This document shows positions 54,327 through 63,067 of a DNA stretch of 64,000 nt, piece by piece. Source of the stretch: Hymenobacter nivis (GTDB taxonomy: Bacteria; Bacteroidota; Bacteroidia; Cytophagales; Hymenobacteraceae); NCBI RefSeq assembly GCF_003149515.1, contig NZ_CP029145.1, positions 2,914,001 to 2,978,000 on the forward strand, read 5' to 3'. Within the stretch, counting starts at the first letter, position 1; each line of letters begins with the position of its first letter. Below the pieces are notes generated by a model, which worked only from the letters and a program-made list of their open reading frames with translations, did no database searches and was not told the DNA's origin. The translations under genes were made by a program, and so were the position numbers.

Positions 54327-57300
54327 ATGACTCATGCTTACTTAGCCAGGAAGTTTTGTGCCACCGGGATTTGCCTGCTGCTGGGCCTGCTGCTGCCTGC
54401 GACAGCGGGGGCCCAAACCGGCCAGCGGTTTACGCTTGTGGGCCAAGTGCGCGATGTCGGCGGGCAGGGCCTACCGGGCGCCACGGTACTACTGCGCGGC
54501 ACCACACAGGGCGCCACCAGTGGCTCCGACGGGGCCTACTCCATCACGACGGGTACGCTGGCACCGGGGCCCTACACGCTCACGTTTTCGCTGGTGGGCT
54601 ACAAAACGGAGGTGCGCCCGCTCACGCTGGGCGGGGCCGAAACCATAACCACCGACGTGCTATTGGCCGAAACCCGCCAGAACCTCGACGAAGTGGTAGT
54701 GGTGGGCTCCACCGTGACCACCAGCCGGCGCGAGTTGGGCAACGCCATCAGCACCATTAGCGGCAATGAGCTGACGCAGAGCGGCTCGGGCGGCGTGCTC
54801 AACTCGTTGCAGGGCAAGGTGCCGGGCGCACAGATTGTGCAGAACTCGGGCGACCCCGCTGGTTCCATCTCGGTGCGCCTGCGCGGGGTGCATTCGCTGG
54901 CCGGCTCCTCCGACCCGCTCTACGTTATTGATGGCGTAATAATTAGCAATGCCAGCACCAACGTGTCGCAATTGGCGGCGGCCAACGATGTGGGCGCGGC
55001 CAACCCCGGCCAGAACCGCCTGGCCGACCTCAACCCCAACGACATTGCCAGCATCAACGTCATCAACGGGGCCGCGGCGGCGGCGCAGTACGGCTCGCGG
55101 GCATCCAATGGCGTGGTGCTCATCACTACCAAGCGCGGGCAGAACAGTGCACCGCGCGTATCGTTTTCTACTAGCCTTCAGTTCAACGAGTTGCGCCACA
55201 TGGTGCCGGTGAATACCTACGGTAAGCAGTTTGGCTTTGCTGGGCTGCGGCTCTACCCAATTGGGGGAATTTCGCCGGCCCAGGTGGCGGCCAACCCCGG
55301 CACTACCACTACCGGCATCACCCGCGCCAACGCCACTACCCAATTGGCTACCAATGAAGTAGATGTGACGCGCTACAACTACTTCGACCAGATTTTCCGG
55401 AAAGGCTACGGCACCGACAACGCCGTGTCGGTGGCCGGCGGCTCGGAGCGCACGCAGTACTACTTCTCGCTTGCCTACCTCAAAAATCAGGGCATTATTA
55501 AGGGCACCGATTTCACGCGCTACAACCTGCGCGCCCGCATCGACCAGCGCCTCACCGACTGGGCCAAGGTATCGGCGGGCGTGAGCTACATCAACAGCGC
55601 ATCCAATGAAAAGGCCAATGGTAACGTCTTCTACAGCCCCATCAACTCGGTCAATATCACCAACAACATCTACGACATTACCCAACGCGACGCCAGCGGC
55701 AATCTGCTGGCCATAGAGCCCACCCGCGTAAACCCGCTCTCGACCATCGAGGACATGAAATTCACCCAGGGCATCAACCGCACGGTGAGCGATGTGCAGC
55801 TGAATCTCACGCCCGCCAAGGGCCTGTCGGTTGATTATGTACTGGGCGTGGATACCTACTCGCAGGCGGGGCAGAGCTACATTCGGCCCTACCCGTACCA
55901 GGCCACGGCGGGTTTGCCGGCTGCCCGCTACCCGCTGGGCTACGCCGCCAACGGCAACAACGTAGTGTTGCAGCTCAATTCCGACGTGAACGTGGGCTAC
56001 GAGCATAACTTCACCGAAAACCTCAAGTTGAACCTGCTGGCCGGCTACAGCTACCAGCTTAGCCAGCAAGATTATACCACTACGCAGGGCCAGAACCTGG
56101 CCCCGTTCATCACCACCATTAGCGGGGCCTCCAACACCACCGTTACGTCGACCTACCTGCCCGACCGCTTCGACCTGAGCGGCTACTACGGGCAGGCTAC
56201 CGTAGGCTTTCGCAACCTGGCCTTCCTCACGGGCTCGCTGCGGCGTGACCGCTCCTCGAAGTTTTCGGCTTCCGAAACCAGCCAGCTATACCCCAAAATC
56301 AGCGGCTCGCTGGTGGTATCCGATTTGGCCTTTTGGCAGGGGGCCAGCTACGTTAAGGCCATCAACAGCTTCAAGCTGCGGGCGAGCTACGGCGAGGCCG
56401 GCAACCTCACGGGCATCAATTCCTACGACCGCTTTTACCAGTTTACACCGGTGGGCTTTTTGGGGAAAAATACCATTGTGCCCGGCACCACCCTGGCCAA
56501 CCCCGCCGTGCGCCCCGAGCGCATGGGCGAGCTGGAAGCCGGGGCCGACCTGGGCTTTTTGGGCGACCGCGTGGGGCTGGGTATCACGGTGTACCAGCAG
56601 AAAATCAGCGACTTGGTGGTACGCCGCAATCTGGCCGCCAGTACCGGTGGTTCCAGCATTGTGAACAACGTGGGCGCGATGCAAAACCGGGGCCTGGAAA
56701 TAGTGCTGAGCGCTACCCCGGTAAAGACCAAGGACTTTGCCTGGGACGTAACCCTCATCTACAACCGCAACCGCAACAAGATAACCGATCTGCCGGGCTC
56801 GAACGGAGCCACCCAGGCCATCTCGGTAGACAACGTGGCCGGCGCACCGGTGTACCTGCTCAACGGCCAGCCGGCGGGCGTGTTCTACGGCTCGGCCTAC
56901 GCCCGCAACGCCGACGGCTCGCTGCTACTCACGCCCCAGGGCTTCCCGCAGGATGAGCGCACCAGCGGCCAAGCCGTAGGCTCGACCACCCACGTGCCCG
57001 CCCGCGAGGCCAACGGCCAGCCCAGCTACGCGGCCGGTACTACCGTGGCCAACGTGGTCATCGGCAACCCCAACCCCAACTGGACGGGCTCGTTCAACAC
57101 CAATTTCGCCTACAAAAAGCTGGCGCTGCACGTGCTGCTCGACGCCGTGCGCGGCGTGAGCGTGTTCAACGCCGACAAGCGCACCCGGCAGGGCGTGGGC
57201 CTGGGCGACTACGCCGAGCAGGAGCTGCGCGGCAACCTGCCCCGGGGCTACGTCTTCGCCGTGTACAACACCCAGGAATTTCGTATCGACGATGGCTCGT

Positions 57301-57530
57301 ACGTGAAGCTGCGCGAGCTGGCCCTGAGCTACGCCCTGCCCACTATCAGCAAGTACATCAGTGCGTTGAATGTGGCCGTGGTGGGGCGCAACCTCTATTC
57401 CTGGGACCACTACAACGGCTTCGACCCCGAAACCAGCGCCGGCGGCGCGTCCGATTTGCTGCGGGCCATCGACTTCGGCAACGTGCCCATTCCGCGCACC
57501 TACCAACTCAAGCTCTCGGCCACGTTTTAG
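54327..57530 (+). CDS. SusC/RagA family TonB-linked outer membrane protein
   Basis: 1067 residues. A signal peptide (CLLLGLLLPATAGAQ) is followed by a CarboxypepD_reg-like domain (LVGQVRDVGGQGLPGATVLL), the TonB/linker region (LDEVVVVGSTV), the plug (VRLRGVHSLAGSSDPLYVIDG, IASINVINGAAAAAQYG, GVVLITTKRG) and a long barrel ending YQLKLSATF. It forms a pair with the SusD-like lipoprotein gene 21 bp downstream. No catabolic enzyme gene is adjacent, so the substrate is unknown. Confidence 0.95.
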   Translation: MTHAYLARKFCATGICLLLGLLLPATAGAQTGQRFTLVGQVRDVGGQGLPGATVLLRGTTQGATSGSDGAYSITTGTLAPGPYTLTFSLVGYKTEVRPLTLGGAETITTDVLLAETRQNLDEVVVVGSTVTTSRRELGNAISTISGNELTQSGSGGVLNSLQGKVPGAQIVQNSGDPAGSISVRLRGVHSLAGSSDPLYVIDGVIISNASTNVSQLAAANDVGAANPGQNRLADLNPNDIASINVINGAAAAAQYGSRASNGVVLITTKRGQNSAPRVSFSTSLQFNELRHMVPVNTYGKQFGFAGLRLYPIGGISPAQVAANPGTTTTGITRANATTQLATNEVDVTRYNYFDQIFRKGYGTDNAVSVAGGSERTQYYFSLAYLKNQGIIKGTDFTRYNLRARIDQRLTDWAKVSAGVSYINSASNEKANGNVFYSPINSVNITNNIYDITQRDASGNLLAIEPTRVNPLSTIEDMKFTQGINRTVSDVQLNLTPAKGLSVDYVLGVDTYSQAGQSYIRPYPYQATAGLPAARYPLGYAANGNNVVLQLNSDVNVGYEHNFTENLKLNLLAGYSYQLSQQDYTTTQGQNLAPFITTISGASNTTVTSTYLPDRFDLSGYYGQATVGFRNLAFLTGSLRRDRSSKFSASETSQLYPKISGSLVVSDLAFWQGASYVKAINSFKLRASYGEAGNLTGINSYDRFYQFTPVGFLGKNTIVPGTTLANPAVRPERMGELEAGADLGFLGDRVGLGITVYQQKISDLVVRRNLAASTGGSSIVNNVGAMQNRGLEIVLSATPVKTKDFAWDVTLIYNRNRNKITDLPGSNGATQAISVDNVAGAPVYLLNGQPAGVFYGSAYARNADGSLLLTPQGFPQDERTSGQAVGSTTHVPAREANGQPSYAAGTTVANVVIGNPNPNWTGSFNTNFAYKKLALHVLLDAVRGVSVFNADKRTRQGVGLGDYAEQELRGNLPRGYVFAVYNTQEFRIDDGSYVKLRELALSYALPTISKYISALNVAVVGRNLYSWDHYNGFDPETSAGGASDLLRAIDFGNVPIPRTYQLKLSATF

Positions 57531-57551
57531 GTAACTTCTTGCTCTAGCACT

Positions 57552-58850
57552 ATGAAAAAGCTATCCTTCCTGGCCGCCCTGCTCTCACTTACGCTTGGGG
57601 CCTGCAACAAAGAGTACCTCAACCCCAGCACGGCCAGCCAGACGCAAGTCGTGACCTCCTCCGACGGCCTGCTCACGCTCTGCAACGGCTTGCAGTACCG
57701 CTACGCCACGGGCGGCCTGCTGAGCGTGCTCTACAACGCCACGGCCCTGGGCGGCCTCAGCACCCGCGAGCTGGCTATTCTCAACGTGGGCAATATTGAG
57801 GAATACAACGTGAGCCTGGGGGCCGGCAACGTGAGCAACAGCAACGGCGTGGTGCGCAACGTGTGGACGCAGTGCCAGCTGGTGCGTGCTAACGCCGACC
57901 TCGTGCTGGCCAACGCCGGCAACGCCCCCGACGCGGGCACCCGCAGCGGCATTATAGCCTACGCCAGCATTTTCCGGGCCCTGGCGCTGGGCACGCTGGC
58001 CGAGTTTTTCGAGCAAGCGCCCCTCGTGACTGGCGACAACGCGCCCTTCGTGCCCCGCGCCCAGCTGCTGGCCGAGGCCGTGACCCAGCTCGAAACCGCC
58101 GCCGCGCAGCTGGCCACCACGCCGGCTTCGGCCGATTTTACGGCCAAGATTGTGCCCGGCCTCGACCTGCCCAATACCCTCCAGGCCCTCATTGCGCGCT
58201 ACAGCCTCGAAGCCGGCAACTACGACAAGGCCCTAGCCACCGCCGCCAAAGTGGACTTAACCAGAAAATCGGTGTTCAACTTCGACGACAACACCCGCAA
58301 CCCGATTTTTGAGGTAGCCTTCGGCAACCGCAACGTGTTTGAGCCCACCGATGCCAGCCTGGGCCTCACCGGCGCGCTCGCGCCCGCCCCCGCCGACCAG
58401 CGCCTACCCTTCCTGGTGCGGGCCAACCCCACCGCTACCCAAAACCGGGGCCTGGCCTTTTATACCGCCAACAGCGCGCCCATTCCGGTGTATTTGCCCG
58501 GCGAAATCCTGTTGATTCAGGCCGAAGCCTCCGCCCGCAAAGGCAACTTGCTCAGCGCCGTGGCGGCCCTCAACAAAGTGCTGACCAAAACGCCTGCCCA
58601 GGATGTATACGGCCTCGGCGCGGCCCTACCCCCCTACGCCGGTCCCCTCATCCCTGAGGCCGTGCTACTCGAAATCCTGCGCAACCGCGACATCGAGCTG
58701 GCCTTCCAGGGCTTCCGCCTGCCAGACAGCCGCCGCTTTGGCCGGCCCGGCCCCAGCACCCCCGGCGCCGAGCGTAACCGTACCTTCTACCCCTACCCGC
58801 GCACCGAGCGTGAGAATAATTCAGCTACCCCTGCCGACCCGGCTATCTAG
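57552..58850 (+). CDS. SusD/RagB family nutrient-binding lipoprotein
   Basis: 432 residues with a lipoprotein signal (ALLSLTLGAC-NKEYLNP). The mature protein has SusD-type helical repeats (NVWTQCQLVRANADLVLANAG, IIAYASIFRALALGTLAEFF), the late EILLIQAEASARKGNLLSAV segment and the C-terminal LRNRDIELAFQGFRLPDSRRF motif. It is the partner of the SusC gene just upstream. Confidence 0.93.
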   Translation: MKKLSFLAALLSLTLGACNKEYLNPSTASQTQVVTSSDGLLTLCNGLQYRYATGGLLSVLYNATALGGLSTRELAILNVGNIEEYNVSLGAGNVSNSNGVVRNVWTQCQLVRANADLVLANAGNAPDAGTRSGIIAYASIFRALALGTLAEFFEQAPLVTGDNAPFVPRAQLLAEAVTQLETAAAQLATTPASADFTAKIVPGLDLPNTLQALIARYSLEAGNYDKALATAAKVDLTRKSVFNFDDNTRNPIFEVAFGNRNVFEPTDASLGLTGALAPAPADQRLPFLVRANPTATQNRGLAFYTANSAPIPVYLPGEILLIQAEASARKGNLLSAVAALNKVLTKTPAQDVYGLGAALPPYAGPLIPEAVLLEILRNRDIELAFQGFRLPDSRRFGRPGPSTPGAERNRTFYPYPRTERENNSATPADPAI

Positions 58851-58864
58851 AAGTAATAGGAAGT

Positions 58865-58920
58865 ACCTAAAAACCAGAGGGGACGCCATGTGTACATGGC
58901 GTCCCCTCTGGTTTTTAGGT
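58865..58920. terminator. Perfect 26-bp stem-loop after susD
   Basis: Arms 58865-58890 and 58895-58920 are perfectly complementary over 26 bp with loop TGTA; the arm begins ACCTAAAAACCAGAGG. The right arm contains TTTTTA near its end. It can work as a terminator but the length and perfection also suit a mobile REP/MITE element. Confidence 0.75.
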
Positions 58921-59092
58921 TGCTGTAAACAGTTACCTGAAATTACCCTGGAGCACGGCCACCACTACGAAGCAACCTAAAAAACACGAAGTTTACCATT
59001 GATAGTCAAGTAGATGCTTAGGTGGGCTCGTGCTTAGCGTCGAAAAGACCGTGTAGCCCTGAATTCACCTTGTCTTCACCAAACAAAATTCG

Positions 59093-59562
59093 TTGAAAAA
59101 GCTGTTTTTAATCCTACTGGGCACGGGCCTGCTGCCGGGCGCAGCGGCTGCGCAGGCCACCCGGCCAGGGCCCCCACTACCTACCTGGCTCCTACCGCCC
59201 GCCTCACGGCCCTGGAACTGGCCGCGCGGGCCCGCGCCAAGGCCGCCACTCTCAACCAGCAGGTGTCGGTGGCCTTAGTGGACGCCAGCGGGCAAACCAT
59301 CCTGCTCACGCAGGGCGACGGCGTGGGGCCCCATAATACCGAGGCCGCCTGCCGCAGAGCCTACACGGCCCTCTCCACCAAAACGCCCGCCCTGCTGCTG
59401 GGCCGCAACGCCCGCGCCAACCCCGACACCCAGAACCTGGCCCACCTGCCCGAATTGCTGCTGTTAGGCGGCGGCGTGCCGCTGCGCTACCAAGGCCAGG
59501 TAATTGGGGCAGTCGGACGTCGGCCGCTGGGGCCCGCGCTGCGTATGCAGGGCAAATTTTAA
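59093..59562 (+). pseudogene. Frameshifted GlcG/HbpS-like (DUF336) heme-binding protein
   Basis: A TTG-started signal peptide (KKLFLILLGTGLLPGAAAAQA) runs in one frame; the GlcG/HbpS domain continues in another (YLAPTARLTALELAARARAK, QQVSVALVDASGQTILL, GRNARANPDTQNLAHLPELLLLGGGVPL, GQVIGAVG). The frames meet around 59155-59190. The C-terminus after GAVG is also shorter than usual, so it may be damaged twice. In related organisms such proteins are exported and bind heme or small ligands. A sequencing error could mimic this. Confidence 0.7.
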
Positions 59563-59572
59563 TTTCTTTCGA

Positions 59573-60433
59573 ATGCCCCGTTTCTACGCCTGCCTACTGC
59601 TTGGCTTGGCCCTGGCCAGCCCGGCCGCCGCCCAAAAGCTTCAGAACGACACCGTTAGCGTCGACAAGAGCAAGTATACCATTTTTCGGCCCACGCCGCG
59701 CAAGTACATGCGGCCGATGGTGCCCGACCGCCCGGGCATCACCGAAAGCCCGTACTCGGTGGATGCGGGCCACTTCCAGTACGAAACCGATGCCCTGCGC
59801 TTGCTGACGCGGCGCGAGGGCAGCACTTACGGCCACGACTGGTACGTGAACCACGCGCTGGCCAAAATCGGCCTCACCGACCGCACCGATTTCCAGGTCG
59901 GCGTCGACTCGTACACTGACACCCGCAACTACAACGCCGCCGACCCCAGCCAATCGCAGCTGTACCGCGGTTTCGGCGACGTGACGCTGCGCCTCAAGCA
60001 CACCATTGCCGGCGACGACAACAGCCGCTGGGCCCTGGGCCTGATTGGCTACGTGACGCTGCCCACCGGGGGCCCCCGCGGCGACGGGGCCGTGGAATAC
60101 GGGGTGGTGCTGCCCGCGGTATACCAAATCACCAAGCCCTGGAGCATTGGCGGGCAGGTGGCGGCCGCTGTGTACTGGGACCGCGACACCCAGGCGCGCT
60201 ATCTCCAGCTCACGCCCACCTTCACTACTGATTACCAGTTCAGTAAGCTAGTGCAGGCCTTTGTGGAGCTGGTGGGCTACTGGGATGTGCGCCAAGCGTC
60301 GTGGCGCAGCTCCATTAACGTGGGGCCCCAGCTCGACATCAGCGACAACGTGCAGCTCGATTTCGGCACCCACCTACCCGTCACCCACGGCGTCGACCGC
60401 GAATATTTCCTGGGCATCAGCTTCCGACGCTAA
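59573..60433 (+). CDS. Outer membrane transporter-like protein (MetA-pathway/phenol-degradation type)
   Basis: 286 residues with a signal peptide (LLLGLALASPAAAQ) and a beta-barrel: RPGITESPYSVDAGHFQYETD, KIGLTDRTDFQVGVDSYT, FGDVTLRLKHTIAGDDNSRWALGLI, GYVTLPTGG and a final YFLGISFRR. The pattern fits the group annotated as transporter or 'MetA-pathway of phenol degradation' porins; the true substrate is unknown. It starts 11 bp after the frameshifted GlcG-like gene and was probably co-transcribed with it. Confidence 0.8.
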   Translation: MPRFYACLLLGLALASPAAAQKLQNDTVSVDKSKYTIFRPTPRKYMRPMVPDRPGITESPYSVDAGHFQYETDALRLLTRREGSTYGHDWYVNHALAKIGLTDRTDFQVGVDSYTDTRNYNAADPSQSQLYRGFGDVTLRLKHTIAGDDNSRWALGLIGYVTLPTGGPRGDGAVEYGVVLPAVYQITKPWSIGGQVAAAVYWDRDTQARYLQLTPTFTTDYQFSKLVQAFVELVGYWDVRQASWRSSINVGPQLDISDNVQLDFGTHLPVTHGVDREYFLGISFRR

Positions 60434-60434
60434 T

Positions 60435-60490
60435 AATTGTTAGAGCAGTTTTCAGGTCCGTGCACGGTCCCGAAAACTGCTCTAACAATT
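60435..60490. terminator. Bidirectional stem-loop after transporter-like gene
   Basis: Perfect 19-bp arms (60435-60453 and 60472-60490; arm AATTGTTAGAGCAGTTTTC), with a further palindromic CCGTGCACGG in the loop. It lies between convergent genes. Confidence 0.7.
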
Positions 60491-60559
60491 ATCATTTAAC
60501 AACTGATGGCAGGCAATGCCATTGCATAAGGCTCAGTCTGCCGCGGGTTGTTAAATGAT
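60491..60559. repeat. Second inverted repeat in the convergent gap
   Basis: Perfect 13-bp arms ATCATTTAACAAC (60491-60503) and GTTGTTAAATGAT (60547-60559); ATTGTTAAATGAT is repeated again at 60561-60573, just before the lipoprotein stop. Confidence 0.65.
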
Positions 60560-60574
60560 GATTGTTAAATGATA

Positions 60575-60841
60575 TTATTTGTCCGACTTGCCGTCGTGGT
60601 TGCTGTCTGTGCGGGTATCGGCGGCCTCGTAGCCCTGCTCTTGGGTACCGCTTTTGCCGGGGCGGCGCAGGCCGGCCACGATGGAGTCGCCGCTGGGGTT
60701 GGCCTGGATGATGTCGCCGTGCTTGGGGCCACTCTCCTCTACGTGGGTAGAACCGTACTTTTTGGAATCGCCGCACGCGCTGACGCTAAGGCCGGCGGCC
60801 ACGGCGGCAACCAAGAGGAGGGGACGAAAAAGGGTTTTCAT
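60575..60841 (-). CDS. Small lipoprotein with C-terminal DxNxDGxxD motif (copy A)
   Basis: 88 residues. Lipoprotein signal LLVAAVAAGLSVSAC-GDSKK, then GPKHGDIIQANPSGDSIVAGLRR and a C-terminal DSNHDGKSDK that matches the Ca2+-binding half-loop of dockerin/EF-hand type. It is a paralogue of the gene at 60899-61183: both share DSxVAGLxR, a YExAD segment and the D-rich end. Likely periplasmic or outer-membrane anchored. Function unknown. Confidence 0.8.
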   Translation of the reverse strand: MKTLFRPLLLVAAVAAGLSVSACGDSKKYGSTHVEESGPKHGDIIQANPSGDSIVAGLRRPGKSGTQEQGYEAADTRTDSNHDGKSDK

Positions 60842-60898
60842 GAGGTAAGAAAAAAATAGGAAAAGCCGTGGATAACGGCGTGGGTAAGCAGCGCGGCG

Positions 60899-61183
60899 CT
60901 AGTGGTCGGCCTTGCCGTCGCGGTTGTGGTCTACGTGCTCGTCGGCGTGCTCGTAGAGCTGCTCGCCGGTGGGGCGGCTCGACGTGTTGCGGTGCAGGCC
61001 AGCCACGGCTGAATCCTGGCCCATGCCGGCAGGGGGAATGCCTTCTTTGGGGTCGAAGGTTTTAGCAGCGCTGTTCTCGACATTGACTGCGCCGGGGGTG
61101 CTGGCGTTGCTGCTGCAACTGGCCAGGGCACCAACGAAGGCAATGGCCAGCAAGACGGGGAGGGGGCGCAAGTAGTTTTTCAT
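60899..61183 (-). CDS. Small lipoprotein with C-terminal DxNxDGxxD motif (copy B)
   Basis: 94 residues. Lipoprotein signal LLAIAFVGALASC-SSN, then GMGQDSAVAGLHRNTSSRP, EQLYEHADEH and terminal DHNRDGKADH. It lies 57 bp from its paralogue at 60575-60841, in the same orientation. The shared C-terminal acidic loop suggests metal (Ca2+) binding outside the cytoplasm; this is inference from motif only. Confidence 0.8.
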   Translation of the reverse strand: MKNYLRPLPVLLAIAFVGALASCSSNASTPGAVNVENSAAKTFDPKEGIPPAGMGQDSAVAGLHRNTSSRPTGEQLYEHADEHVDHNRDGKADH

Positions 61184-61327
61184 GGCGATAAAGCAGAAAG
61201 AGCAGAAAGAGCCCGGCGGTGGCTCCCCGGTGCAAAGGTAAACGCAACCTCCGGCCCTGGGTTGGGTTAACTACCCGGCGGCTGGTTATTTTACCCGGCC
61301 GTTTCGCCCTTTCGCCTTTCTTCGCTC

Positions 61328-61927
61328 ATGTCCGCCTCTTCCACTTCCCATGCTTTGCCGGCCCCGGCCTACACCTACGCCGAGTTCCGGGCCTTGGTGG
61401 GCACGCTGGCCACCGAGCACCGCACCACCGGCCCCGACCAGGGCCCCGCGCTGGTGCGCTTCACCGAGCAAAACCAGCAGCACCTCGACCGCGCCTACGC
61501 CCTGCCCCTGCTGCCCGCACTCGTGGACCGCCTGCGCCACCTGCCCGCCCCCCAGCGCTGGCTGGTGCTGGGCGAGGCTTGGTGCGGGGACACCGCCCAC
61601 GAGCTGCCCCTACTGGCCCACCTAGCCGAAGGCAGCGGTGGCCGCGTGGCCCTGCACGTGCTGCTGCGCTCCGAGCACCCCGCCTTCATGGCCGCCCACC
61701 AAACCAACGGCAAAAACAGCATTCCCAAGCTCGTGATGCAGGACGCGGCCACCGGCGAAACCGTGGCCGAGTGGGGGCCCCGCCCGGCCGAAGCGCACGA
61801 GCTGGCCCAACGCCTGCACGCCGACCCCGAACAGCACACGACCGCCATTGTGCGCCAGATGAACGAGTGGTACACCGCCGACCAGGGCCAGTCGTTGCAG
61901 CGCGAGCTGCTGGCGGTGCTGGCGTAG
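61328..61927 (+). CDS. Thioredoxin-like family protein with single active-site Cys
   Basis: 199 residues, soluble. The thioredoxin fold is recognised from WLVLGEAWCGDTAHELPLLAHLA (active site WCGDT instead of WCxxC), the cis-Pro loop NSIPKLVMQDAATGE and WGPRPAEA. With only the first Cys, it cannot act as a classical dithiol oxidoreductase and may instead act as a monothiol reductase or binding protein. Relatives with WCGDA-type sites are common in Bacteroidota. Confidence 0.82.
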   Translation: MSASSTSHALPAPAYTYAEFRALVGTLATEHRTTGPDQGPALVRFTEQNQQHLDRAYALPLLPALVDRLRHLPAPQRWLVLGEAWCGDTAHELPLLAHLAEGSGGRVALHVLLRSEHPAFMAAHQTNGKNSIPKLVMQDAATGETVAEWGPRPAEAHELAQRLHADPEQHTTAIVRQMNEWYTADQGQSLQRELLAVLA

Positions 61928-62024
61928 CGGAGGGCACTATTCCGGGACCGGGGCGCGTTGTAGCGGCCCGGCCCGCGAGGCCCTTATAAATTTCCGTGTA
62001 ATTTCACCTGCTCAATTGCCCTCC

Positions 62025-62387
62025 ATGCCCCAGCCACTGCGCCTGCGCTTTGCCCGTTTCCTGGCCCCCGGGCCGTGGCGGCGGGTAGGCGTGCTGGCAG
62101 CAGTCAGCTTCGGGCTGGCCCTGGCGCTGGTGGGCTACGTGTTCGGGGCCGATGGGCATTTCTTCAGCCGGCTGGCCCCGGCGTTCTTTATCTTTTTCTG
62201 GCTGCTGGCTGTTACCTTCCTAGCCGTGGTACCGTTTGTGGGCTGGGCCACCGAGCATTGGTTTGGCCGGGGGTGGGCGGCTTCGTCGCCCACCCCGGCG
62301 GCTCGGCGGCCCCGCCCGACCCTGGCCCGGGAGTCTGTTCGTTCCGTATCTTCAACCGCCGCCGCAGGGCGGCCTTCAAAACGTTAG
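62025..62387 (+). CDS. Small membrane protein of unknown function
   Basis: 120 residues with two membrane segments (VGVLAAVSFGLALALVGYVFG and PAFFIFFWLLAVTFLAVVPFVGWA) and an Arg/Pro/Ser-rich C-terminal tail. No family recognised. It ends 4 bp before the AraC-type regulator gene, so the two are likely co-transcribed. ATG 62025 was chosen over an in-frame TTG three codons upstream. Confidence 0.6.
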   Translation: MPQPLRLRFARFLAPGPWRRVGVLAAVSFGLALALVGYVFGADGHFFSRLAPAFFIFFWLLAVTFLAVVPFVGWATEHWFGRGWAASSPTPAARRPRPTLARESVRSVSSTAAAGRPSKR

Positions 62388-62391
62388 TTAT

Positions 62392-62961
62392 ATGTCTACG
62401 AACCTGCTATACATCAAAAACATGGTGTGCCCGCGCTGCGTCGAGGCCGTGCACAACCTGCTGGAGCGCGCCGGTTACAAGACCAAAGCCGTAACGCTGG
62501 GCACCGCCGAGCTCGACGCTACCACCCCCGTCGATCCCGAAACCGTGGCCCCGCTGCTCGAGGCCGCCGGCTTTGAGCTGCTGCGCGGCCGCGCCGAGCA
62601 GCTCACCGAACAAATCAAAGCCCTGCTCGCCGACTACCTCGAGCACCTGCGCACGGCCCGCTCGCCGCTCACCACCTCGGCCTTCCTCACCGAGCGGCTG
62701 GCCGCTACTTACTCGCACCTGAGCAAGGTATTTTCGCGCACCGCCCACCTCACCATCGAGAAGTACCTCATCCGCCTCAAAATCGAGCACGTAAAGGAAC
62801 TGCTCAGCTACGGCGAGCTCACCCTGAACCAGATTGCCGACCAGATGCGCTACAGCTCAGGCCAGCACCTGAGCAACCAGTTCCGCCAGGTCACGGGCCA
62901 CTCCGTGAGCGAGTTCCGCCGCCAATCCTTGCCGGCCCGCCTCTCGCTCGACGCGCTGTAA
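62392..62961 (+). CDS. AraC-type regulator with N-terminal heavy-metal-associated-like domain
   Basis: 189 residues. The N-terminus (LYIKNMVCPRCVEAVHNLLERAGY) has the beta-alpha start and CxxC of an HMA metal-binding domain. The C-terminal half is an AraC/XylS helix-turn-helix (FLTERLAATYSHLSKVFSRT, LTLNQIADQMRYSSGQHLSNQFRQVTGHS). The fusion suggests a transcription factor that senses Cu+ or another soft metal directly. The copper-storage-like and Met-rich genes downstream support a copper role. Confidence 0.88.
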   Translation: MSTNLLYIKNMVCPRCVEAVHNLLERAGYKTKAVTLGTAELDATTPVDPETVAPLLEAAGFELLRGRAEQLTEQIKALLADYLEHLRTARSPLTTSAFLTERLAATYSHLSKVFSRTAHLTIEKYLIRLKIEHVKELLSYGELTLNQIADQMRYSSGQHLSNQFRQVTGHSVSEFRRQSLPARLSLDAL

Positions 62962-62982
62962 GGCACAGGTTTTAGATTTATG

Positions 62983-63020
62983 AAAAGGGGCCCCTACCAA
63001 ATTGGTGGGGGCCCCTTTTT
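62983..63020. terminator. Bidirectional terminator between regulator and Csp gene
   Basis: An 18-bp near-perfect hairpin (62983-63000 with 63002-63019, one G-T pair) is flanked by A4 and T5, serving the convergent AraC-type and Csp genes. Confidence 0.88.
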
Positions 63021-63067
63021 GGTTGATGGCTGTAGCGCTGAAGCGCGGACTTTAGCTACGCTACAAG

